A stretch of 5,447 nucleotides of DNA, taken from assembly GCA_007128045.1 (NCBI GenBank), contig SKYG01000008.1, positions 1-5,447 of the forward strand, read 5' to 3'. Position 1 is the stretch's first letter. Each line of letters starts with the position of its first letter. Position numbers and translations under genes: made by a program. Origin of the DNA: Bacteroidales bacterium (GTDB lineage: Bacteria > Bacteroidota > Bacteroidia > Bacteroidales > UBA7960). Below are positions 1-5,183 of the stretch, in pieces. Under the pieces are notes generated by a model that saw only the letters and a list, made by a program, of their open reading frames with translations, made no database searches and was not told where the DNA came from.

Positions 1-701
1 GCGACAGGTATTACTCAGACGATAAAGCCATTATCGGTGGTTTTGCCAGAATCGGCAAGCAACCCATTATGCTTATCGGGCAGTACAAGGGCAAAGACAC
101 CGAGGAACAAATCTACCGGAATTTTGGCATGGGAAGGCCGGAAGGATACCGGAAGGCATTGCGTTTGATGAGGCTTGCAGAGCGTTTTAACATCCCCGTT
201 GTAACAATCATCGATACACCGGGCGCATTTCCGGGCATGCATGCGGAAGAGCGTGGACAAGCCGAGTCTATTGCTAAGAATATTACTGAGATGTCGAGCC
301 TTACCCTGCCTGTTGTCTGCGTGGTAATAGGCGAAGGAGGCAGTGGTGGCGCACTTGGCATCGGTGTAGGCGACCGTATTTTGATGCTCTCCAACGCAAT
401 CTATTCAGTGATTTCACCGGAAGGCTGCGCATCCATTTTATGGCGTGATGCAGCCTTTGCACCCCAGGCGGCAGAAGCATTAAACCTCACTGCAGAGGCG
501 TTGCTCAGACATGAAGTAATTGATGAAATCATTCATGAACCCGGAGAAGGTGCTCATATATCCTTCAAAGAAGTAGCGAAAAGACTCAAGGAAGCCGTAC
601 TTAAACACTTAACTGAATTACAACAATTAAATACTGAAGAATTACTCGAAAAAAGATTCGAGAAATATTCACATATGGGAAAATTTGCTAACAATGAGTA
701 A
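1..701 (+). CDS. accA: Acetyl-CoA carboxylase carboxyltransferase subunit alpha, 5' end cut by window
   Basis: AccA pairs with AccD in the cytoplasm to form the carboxyltransferase of acetyl-CoA carboxylase, moving CO2 from biotin on AccB to acetyl-CoA and giving malonyl-CoA for fatty acid synthesis. The frame is open from base 3 (DRYYSDDKAIIGGFARIG) to a TAA at 699-701, giving 232 residues. The family is about 320 long, so roughly 85 N-terminal residues lie outside the window; the ATG at 69 is internal, because recognisable AccA sequence precedes it. Seen family blocks are RNFGM..PEGYRKALRLM, IDTPGAFPG, AEERGQ, the crotonase-fold glycine loop GEGGSGGALGIGVGD (from base 330) and YSVISPEGCASILW. 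The C-terminus (NTEELLEKRFEKY) is of the usual type and the gene is intact as far as seen. No accD or accBC adjoins it here; the next gene is another biotin-dependent carboxyltransferase. Identification is by remembered family sequence, aligned by eye. Confidence 0.96.
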   Translation, partial: DRYYSDDKAIIGGFARIGKQPIMLIGQYKGKDTEEQIYRNFGMGRPEGYRKALRLMRLAERFNIPVVTIIDTPGAFPGMHAEERGQAESIAKNITEMSSLTLPVVCVVIGEGGSGGALGIGVGDRILMLSNAIYSVISPEGCASILWRDAAFAPQAAEALNLTAEALLRHEVIDEIIHEPGEGAHISFKEVAKRLKEAVLKHLTELQQLNTEELLEKRFEKYSHMGKFANNE

Positions 702-727
702 CACGGGAACATCATATCCTCGGCCTG

Positions 728-760
728 CAGGGGATCTCTCGCTGCGCTCAAGATGACAGG
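728..760. repeat. REP-like interspersed element, copy 1
   Basis: This 33-bp stretch contains the core GGATCTCTCGCTGCGCTCAA and ends in GATGACAGG. Its reverse complement matches bases 2747-2776 at 25 of 30 positions with one 3-nt gap, so the two are inverted copies on either side of oadA. Read on the - strand it encodes VILSAARDPLQ, a peptide style I recognise from spurious proteins called on widespread intergenic repeats. It lies between accA and oadA, 26 bp after the accA stop. Its function is unknown; pairing within it is imperfect and no T-tract follows, so a terminator role is not supported. Confidence 0.65.
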
Positions 761-766
761 TGCTAT

Positions 767-794
767 GAACCGTAACTCACAATTCATAACTAAC
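767..794. repeat. Short degenerate 7-bp-period array before oadA
   Basis: The units read GAACCGT, AACTCAC, AATTCAT, AACTAAC. The last three share AAYTMAY and the first is only loosely related. With three clear units this would be weak alone, but arrays of 7-8 bp units occur in the other two long gaps of the window as well. It sits directly before the A-rich leader of oadA. Confidence 0.4.
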
Positions 795-804
795 AAAAAG
801 AAAC
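795..804 (+). promoter_or_regulatory. A-rich translation start region of oadA
   Basis: AAAAAGAAAC lies immediately before the oadA ATG. There is no AGGAGG-like Shine-Dalgarno sequence. A-rich leaders of this kind are usual in Bacteroidota, where initiation depends little on Shine-Dalgarno pairing. I found no TAnnTTTG promoter element of the Bacteroidota type in the gap between accA and oadA. Confidence 0.35.
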
Positions 805-2745
805 ATGGTAAATAATAACACACTCAGGATCACAGACACCACCCTAAGAGACGGGCACCAATCTCTATGGGCTACCCGGATGCGTACCAAAGATATCATC
901 GATATTATTGATACCATCGACAAAGTTGGCTATTATTCTCTCGAAGTATGGGGTGGGGCCACCTTCGATGTGTGCCTGCGCTATCTGCGTGAGAATCCCT
1001 GGGAGCGACTGCGGCTGATCAAGTCACAAGCGAAGAACACTCCCTTGCAGATGTTGCTTCGCGGACAAAACATTGTTGGATATAAAAACTATCCGGATGA
1101 TCTGGTAGATCGCTTTGTGGAGACTGCCCACCATAACGGCATTGATATATTCAGGGTATTTGATGCGCTGAACGACACACGCAACCTGGAAGCAGCCATT
1201 AAAGCTGTAAAAAAGCACGGCGCACATGCACAGGGAGCATTGTCTTATGCCATCAGTCCGGTACATACTGTAGATAAATACCTGCAATATGCCAGGGAAC
1301 AAGTGCAGCTGGGCATCGACTCGCTGTGCATAAAAGATATGGCAGGCATCTTATCTCCTGTTCAGGCACATGAACTTGTATCGAGGCTGAGGGCGGAACT
1401 GGATATTCCCGTTCAGATACATTGCCATTCCACCAGCGGAATGGCTGTAGCTTCTTACCTTGAAGGTGTTAAAGCCGGCGCAGGAGCTATCGACTGCGCC
1501 ATAGCATCCATGGCTGGGTTCTCATCACAGCCTCCGGTAGAGAGTATGCTTGGTATTTTCCGCGAAACGGAATACCAGGTCGACCTCGACATAGAGGCCC
1601 TGCGAAAAATCAACAAATATTTTGCCGACCTGACCCCCACCCGTTCGAAAGGCAGGGGTTTTGAACCCTCTATCGACTCCGAGATTCTCATACACCAGAT
1701 ACCAGGAGGCATGATCTCCAACTTCCGCTCCCAGCTTGAGCAGCAGGGCGCACTGGAAAAATTGCCCGAAGCCCTTGAAGAGGTTGCCAGGGTAAGGAAA
1801 GACCTTGGATTTCCTCCATTGGTAACCCCTACCAGCCAGATCGTTGGCACACAGGCAGTGATGAATGTGCTTGCAGGAGAACGGTATAAGCTGGTACCTG
1901 AAGAAGTAAAGAAGTATGTAAAAGGAATGTACGGGCGATCCCCCCACCCCATCGATCCCAAGTTCATCAAAAAGATTTTGGGGAAGGAGAAGCCCATCGA
2001 CCATCGTCCGGCCGACGACCTAAAACCCATTATGCCCAACGCCACGAAAAATCTTTCCAAACCGGAGTTGATCACCAATGAAGAGGACATTATCAGCTAC
2101 TGCTTGTTCCCCGAGGTGGCAACAGAATTTTTTAAATGGCGTGCCATGCCGGAAGATATCAGGCCAAAGTCGCCTGCCGACCTGGAGATAGAATCTTTGC
2201 TGCCAGAAAAGGCAAATGCCAACGCTAAGAAGGCTGCAGAAGAACCAGAAGCTCCCAAAGAACCGTTGCTACATATATCGGATTACGATGCGATCCAGAC
2301 CATTCTGGAGAAAGCCACACAGATGCACCTCACCCAATTGGTGATAAGCAAAGGCGATTTCAACCTATCGTTGAGTTCTTCGGCCAATGGAGGTATAAAA
2401 ACCCAGGTACTGCAGGGGCAGATACAAGCCAGGACAGACACAATGCCAAATGAAAACCCGGCTATAAAAGTTGCCGAACAAAAAGAACCGGTGGTCGCAG
2501 TGGCTACTGAGACCATTGACGCCATCATGGCAGGTACATTTTATCGCTCTGCAGATGCCAACACGCCTCCGTTTACCGTTGAAGGCGCAGTGGTAAAAAA
2601 AGGCGAAGTGATTTGCATCCTCGAAGCCATGAAACTCTTTAACAAGATACAGGCACCTGAGAATTGTAAGATCGTGAATATACTGGTAACCGATGGCGAA
2701 AAGGTCAGCAAAGGCCAGGCAATCATGGCGATAGAGAGGCTGTAG
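805..2745 (+). CDS. oadA: Pyruvate/oxaloacetate carboxyltransferase fused to an AccB-like biotin carrier
   Basis: This 646-residue protein belongs to the OadA / PycB / transcarboxylase 5S family, which transfers a carboxyl group between biotin and pyruvate/oxaloacetate. Residues about 5-270 form the metal-dependent barrel: DTTLRDGHQS (metal Asp11), LLRGQNIVGY, CIKDMAG (Lys177, expected carbamylated) and HCHSTSG (His206, His208). Residues about 285-465 are the conserved PYC/OADA domain (GRGFEPSIDSEILIHQIPGGMISN, TPTSQIVGTQAV, YGRSPHPID). A charged Ala/Glu/Pro linker follows. Residues 493-525 resemble the N-terminus of AccB. Residues 570-646 are a biotinyl domain with EAMKL, biotin on Lys610, and an AccB-like insert (FYRSADANTPPF). 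ATG at 805 places DTTLRDG at the usual distance. No oadB, oadG or biotin carboxylase gene adjoins, so pyruvate carboxylation with a separate subunit A, oxaloacetate decarboxylation and transcarboxylation all remain possible. The family is certain; the direction of the reaction is not. Confidence 0.92.
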   Translation: MVNNNTLRITDTTLRDGHQSLWATRMRTKDIIDIIDTIDKVGYYSLEVWGGATFDVCLRYLRENPWERLRLIKSQAKNTPLQMLLRGQNIVGYKNYPDDLVDRFVETAHHNGIDIFRVFDALNDTRNLEAAIKAVKKHGAHAQGALSYAISPVHTVDKYLQYAREQVQLGIDSLCIKDMAGILSPVQAHELVSRLRAELDIPVQIHCHSTSGMAVASYLEGVKAGAGAIDCAIASMAGFSSQPPVESMLGIFRETEYQVDLDIEALRKINKYFADLTPTRSKGRGFEPSIDSEILIHQIPGGMISNFRSQLEQQGALEKLPEALEEVARVRKDLGFPPLVTPTSQIVGTQAVMNVLAGERYKLVPEEVKKYVKGMYGRSPHPIDPKFIKKILGKEKPIDHRPADDLKPIMPNATKNLSKPELITNEEDIISYCLFPEVATEFFKWRAMPEDIRPKSPADLEIESLLPEKANANAKKAAEEPEAPKEPLLHISDYDAIQTILEKATQMHLTQLVISKGDFNLSLSSSANGGIKTQVLQGQIQARTDTMPNENPAIKVAEQKEPVVAVATETIDAIMAGTFYRSADANTPPFTVEGAVVKKGEVICILEAMKLFNKIQAPENCKIVNILVTDGEKVSKGQAIMAIERL

Positions 2746-2746
2746 G

Positions 2747-2776
2747 CCTGTCTCGAACGAAGTGAGAGATCTCCTG
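2747..2776. repeat. REP-like interspersed element, copy 2 (inverted)
   Basis: This 30-bp stretch (CCTGTCTCGAACGAAGTGAG, then AGATCTCCTG) is the reverse complement of the element at 728-760, with 25 of 30 positions identical and one 3-nt gap. It contains the palindrome GAGATCTC at 2766-2773. It begins 1 bp after the oadA stop codon, in the space between the convergent oadA and proA genes. Confidence 0.65.
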
Positions 2777-2784
2777 AAGATCAT

Positions 2785-2821
2785 GGGTTACCGGATTATC
2801 GGATTGCGGATTGCGGGTTGC
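2785..2821. repeat. Degenerate 7-8-bp tandem array
   Basis: Five units run in tandem: GGGTTACC, GGATTATC, GGATTGC, GGATTGC, GGGTTGC. Two are identical and the others differ at one to three positions. The change from 8-bp to 7-bp units within one array is visible. It follows the REP-like copy and precedes the GGGCGAAAA palindrome. No coding role is supported. Confidence 0.6.
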
Positions 2822-2824
2822 GTG

Positions 2825-2856
2825 TTTGTGGGCGAAAAGTTTTTCGCCCCTACAAA
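2825..2856. repeat. GGGCG-type imperfect palindrome (hairpin)
   Basis: The inner stem GGGCGAAAA (2830-2838) pairs exactly with TTTTCGCCC (2841-2849), leaving 2 nt between. Outer arms TTTGT (2825-2829) and ACAAA (2852-2856) extend it after a 2-nt bulge. On the - strand it begins TTGTAGGGGCG, an 11-mer also found at 4296-4306 in the proB-proA gap, so the two belong to one family. It lies between convergent genes and could contribute to termination in both directions, but no T-tract follows the stem on either strand. Confidence 0.6.
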
Positions 2857-2871
2857 TGCACCTTTCAATCT

Positions 2872-2903
2872 GAGACAAGGCATGCCTTGTCTCTACCTCT
2901 TTT
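2872..2903 (+). terminator. Perfect 22-bp palindrome with short T-tract, possible oadA terminator
   Basis: Bases 2872-2893 are a perfect palindrome: arm GAGACAAGG, centre CATG, arm CCTTGTCTC, giving a 9-bp stem with a 4-nt loop. On the + strand it is followed by TACCTCTTTT, a weak T-rich tail, so intrinsic termination of oadA is plausible. On the - strand no T-tract follows. I recognise the GAGACAAGGCATGCC word as a common intergenic repeat in environmental genomes, so it may be an interspersed element rather than a dedicated terminator. Confidence 0.45.
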
Positions 2904-2936
2904 GACTTTCGACCTTCGACATTCAGACTTTCGGAC
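2904..2936. repeat. 7-bp tandem array before the proA stop
   Basis: The units read GACTTTC, GACCTTC, GACATTCA, GACTTTC, GGAC. Four full units and one partial unit share GACNTTC, one of them carrying an extra base. The array ends 4 bp before the proA stop codon on the - strand. Confidence 0.6.
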
Positions 2937-2940
2937 AATA

Positions 2941-4188
2941 TTATCCCCTGATTTGGCCATTGCCGTAAACCACATACTTGGTAGAGGTAAGTTCTTTAAG
3001 GCCCATTGGTCCGCGGGCGTGCAATTTTTGTGTTGAAATGCCTATTTCAGCCCCGAAGCCAAACTCATACCCATCTGTAAAGCGGGTGGAAGCATTGACA
3101 TAGACGGCGGCGGCATCGACCTCATGTAAGAACCTCTGTGCGTTGGAATAATTTTCCGTCACGATGGCTTCAGAATGCTTCGTACCATATTCTGCGATAT
3201 GGTCGATGGCCTCCTGCAATGACCCGACTACTTTCACAGCCAGGATCATATCCAGGTATTCTGTACGCCAGTCTTCTTCTGTGGCGGGCAGGGCATCTTT
3301 AATAAGACTTGTAACAGTCTTGTCGCCTCTGATCTCAACCTTATATTTTTTCATTGCCTCTCCAATTTCAGGAAGCATCGCCTCCGCGACAGACTGATGC
3401 ACCAGCAAGGTTTCCATCGCGTTGCACACGCCGGGACGATGGGTCTTGGCATTTACAGCGATTGGGATAGCCTTTTGCGGGTCAGCAAACTCGTCGATAA
3501 AGGTGTGGCAATTCCCTACCCCTGTTTCCAATACCGGCACCTGGCTGTTTGCAACCACCGTCTGTATCAGGCCTGCACCTCCCCTTGGGATCAGCACGTC
3601 GAGATACTGATTCATTTTCATCATGGCTACAGCACTATCCCTTGAGGTATCTTCAACGAGCTGAATGGCTGCATCAGGAATACCAGCTTCCTTCAGGGCT
3701 TGTTGGATCACATGTACGATGGCCTTATTGGAGTGTATGGCTTCCTTACCCCCTCTGAGTATCACAGCATTTCCTGTCTTCAGGCAAAGGGCAAATGCAT
3801 CGGCAGTAACGTTGGGTCTGGACTCATAAATGATACCGACAACGCCCAATGGCACCCTGACCTGGGCTATTTGCAACCCATTGGGACGGTTCTTCATAGA
3901 TAGGGCTTCCCCCACCGGATCATCCAGCAAGGCCACCTCTCTCAGGCCCGTTGCCATGCCTTCGATGCGGGAGGCGTCCAGCCTGAGGCGGTCGAGCAAA
4001 GCACCGGTAACCTGGTTCGCTTCCGCAGCATCCATATCCCTGGCATTGGCCTGAATGATAAAATCCGCTTGCGATGTCAGATAGTCAGCAGCAAGTTGTA
4101 ATGCCTTGTTCTTTTGATCGGTCGATAAACGTATTAAGGCTTTGGATGCCTCTTTGGCGTTTTCTCCTAATTGATTCGTAGATAACAT
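2941..4188 (-). CDS. proA: Glutamate-5-semialdehyde dehydrogenase (gamma-glutamyl phosphate reductase)
   Basis: ProA reduces gamma-glutamyl phosphate, made by ProB, to glutamate-5-semialdehyde with NADPH, the second step of proline synthesis, in the cytoplasm. The 415 residues match the usual family length (about 415-420). It has the aldehyde-dehydrogenase fold: YESRPNVTADAFALCLKTGNAVILRGGKEA (about 121-150) in the cofactor region, LIPRGGAGLI (199-208), LETGVGNCH (220-228), and RPGVCNAMETLLV with catalytic Cys255. Residues 321-342 fit the ProA family signature (VGSLQEAIDHIAEYGTKHSE, then AI). The C-terminal HARGPMGLKELTSTKYVVYGNGQIR is typical. ATG at 4188 is preferred because homologous sequence starts a few residues later. 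The region just upstream (CAACTCAACAATTT, sense strand) has no Shine-Dalgarno sequence and is part of an 8-bp repeat array. The gene follows proB on the same strand with 149 bp between, and converges on oadA. It appears intact. Confidence 0.97.
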   Translation of the reverse strand: MLSTNQLGENAKEASKALIRLSTDQKNKALQLAADYLTSQADFIIQANARDMDAAEANQVTGALLDRLRLDASRIEGMATGLREVALLDDPVGEALSMKNRPNGLQIAQVRVPLGVVGIIYESRPNVTADAFALCLKTGNAVILRGGKEAIHSNKAIVHVIQQALKEAGIPDAAIQLVEDTSRDSAVAMMKMNQYLDVLIPRGGAGLIQTVVANSQVPVLETGVGNCHTFIDEFADPQKAIPIAVNAKTHRPGVCNAMETLLVHQSVAEAMLPEIGEAMKKYKVEIRGDKTVTSLIKDALPATEEDWRTEYLDMILAVKVVGSLQEAIDHIAEYGTKHSEAIVTENYSNAQRFLHEVDAAAVYVNASTRFTDGYEFGFGAEIGISTQKLHARGPMGLKELTSTKYVVYGNGQIRG

Positions 4189-4191
4189 AAA

Positions 4192-4287
4192 TTGTTGAGT
4201 TGTTGAGTTGTTGAGTTGTTGATTTGTTGATTTGTTGGTTTGTTGGTTTGGTGGTTTGTTGGTTTGGTGGTTTGTTGATTTGGTGGT
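4192..4287. repeat. Twelve-unit 8-bp tandem array in the proA leader
   Basis: Twelve uninterrupted 8-bp units fill 96 bp. On the + strand the order is TTGTTGAG x3, TTGTTGAT x2, TTGTTGGT x2, TTGGTGGT, TTGTTGGT, TTGGTGGT, TTGTTGAT, TTGGTGGT. Like units cluster, and the distal part alternates in a 16-bp higher-order pattern, as expected from slippage. The array stops 3 bp before the proA start codon. In the proA sense strand the units read like CTCAACAA or ACCAACAA. The + strand has no C from 4187 to 4304, so the RNA in this stretch would have no G. There are no spacers and no dyad unit, so it is not a CRISPR array. Confidence 0.95.
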
Positions 4288-4295
4288 TAGTATGG

Positions 4296-4336
4296 TTGTA
4301 GGGGCGTATTGAATACGCCCATTTTGAATACGCCCA
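4296..4336. repeat. GGGCG-type hairpin with an extra half copy, proB-proA gap
   Basis: GGGCGTATT (4302-4310), one G, then AATACGCCC (4312-4320) form a perfect 9-bp inverted repeat, preceded by TTGTAGGGGCG (4296-4306), which is shared with the palindrome at 2825-2856. The 13-mer TTGAATACGCCCA occurs twice, at 4309-4321 and 4324-4336, so the left arm can pair with either copy. The second copy ends 1 bp from the proB stop. In the proB-proA transcript the hairpin lies directly after proB. There is no T-tract, so it may be an RNA processing or stability element, a weak attenuator, or simply an interspersed repeat. Confidence 0.65.
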
Positions 4337-4337
4337 A

Positions 4338-5159
4338 TTAATTGTTTAGGGTGTGAACACGCCAGTAGAACAAAGTACCGGTAGGATTACCGGAAAGGAT
4401 ATGCTGGAGGTTTGAAGGTTTGCCGCCGTTGGTAATGATCACCGGGATATTGTCCTTTTGGCAGACTGAGGCAGCGGCCAGTTTGGTAACCATCCCTCCG
4501 GTGCCAAAGCGATTACCAGTACCTTTGGCTGAGTTTATCATCTGTTCAGTGATCTCCTGCACCGTAGGGATAAGTCTGGCGTCAGGGTTGGTGCGTGGGT
4601 CAGCGGTATACAAACCATCAATGTCTGTCATCATCACCAACAGATCAGCCCCCACCAGACATGCCACATAAGCCGATAAAGTGTCATTATCGCCAAACTC
4701 TATTTCTTCCGTTGCCACCGTATCATTTTCATTGATGATAGGAATGATATCCATCTCAATTAATGACTTCAGGGTGTTGGATGCATTTACCCTTCGTTCA
4801 GGTACTTCAACGATATCTTTGGTCAGTAAGACCTGAGCCACCTGTTGCCCTCTGGCCTCAAAGAACTTCTGATAAATCTTCATCAAACCGGTTTGTCCCA
4901 ATGCAGCCAAAGCCTGCTTTTCGGCAAGACCGGCAGGTTTTTCTTTGATACCCATCCGTCCGGATCCTGCAGCAATTGCTCCGGAAGAAACCAAAATAAC
5001 CTGTTTACCAGACTGTTGCAATCCAGAAATGACGGACGCCAGACTTTCTATCCGTTGAAAGTTTAACCGTCCGTTGGGATAACTCAAGGTAGAGGTACCC
5101 ACTTTCACCACAATCTTGTGGCATTCCTTTATAAAAACCCTGTATTCTAAAGCATCCAT
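4338..5159 (-). CDS. proB: Glutamate 5-kinase, short form without PUA domain
   Basis: ProB phosphorylates glutamate with ATP to gamma-glutamyl phosphate, the committed step of proline synthesis, in the cytoplasm. The protein is a single amino-acid-kinase domain. By eye against E. coli ProB: Lys19 in VVKVGTSTL (phosphate binding), Ser59 in VSSGAIAAG, Asn143 and Asp146 in INENDTVA (glutamate binding), GDNDTLSA (156-163), TDIDGLYTADPR (178-189) and Lys226 in GTGGMVTKLAAA. Asp115 appears to match E. coli Asp107, a position known for loss of proline feedback inhibition, so inhibition by proline is plausible. It ends at residue 273 after GTLFYWRVHT; E. coli ProB is 367 residues with a C-terminal PUA domain, absent here. 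ATG at 5159 is chosen; an in-frame TTG at 5165 would add two residues, and neither has a clear Shine-Dalgarno sequence. proA follows downstream; an unknown frame ends 24 bp upstream. Confidence 0.96.
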   Translation of the reverse strand: MDALEYRVFIKECHKIVVKVGTSTLSYPNGRLNFQRIESLASVISGLQQSGKQVILVSSGAIAAGSGRMGIKEKPAGLAEKQALAALGQTGLMKIYQKFFEARGQQVAQVLLTKDIVEVPERRVNASNTLKSLIEMDIIPIINENDTVATEEIEFGDNDTLSAYVACLVGADLLVMMTDIDGLYTADPRTNPDARLIPTVQEITEQMINSAKGTGNRFGTGGMVTKLAAASVCQKDNIPVIITNGGKPSNLQHILSGNPTGTLFYWRVHTLNN

Positions 5160-5183
5160 TACCAAGTATGTAATTAATCGATT

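Noticed and set aside
69..701. A complete 210-residue AccA starting at ATG 69
   Set aside because: Clear AccA family sequence (DDKAIIGGFARIG) precedes this Met in frame, so the gene continues past the left edge.
554..823. 89-codon frame on the - strand across the accA-oadA gap
   Set aside because: It overlaps the end of accA, and its middle (VILSAARDPLQ) is simply the translation of the REP-like repeat, a pattern known from spurious protein calls.
1455..2090. 211-codon and 159-codon frames on the - strand inside oadA
   Set aside because: Both lie wholly within the strongly conserved oadA coding frame and show no recognisable domain; they are opposite-strand shadows.
728..2776. oadA as an insertion sequence or integron-like cassette
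   Set aside because: The flanking repeats are imperfect, there is no target duplication, transposase or integrase, and codon use does not visibly differ from the neighbours.
2723..3036. Small frames in both directions over the oadA-proA gap
   Set aside because: Their codons are made of the tandem arrays and palindromes (for example ATRNPQSDNP and RGEKLFAHK), and they overlap the ends of real genes.
4192..4287. CRISPR array
   Set aside because: The repeats are 8 bp and contiguous with no spacers, and there are no cas genes in the window.
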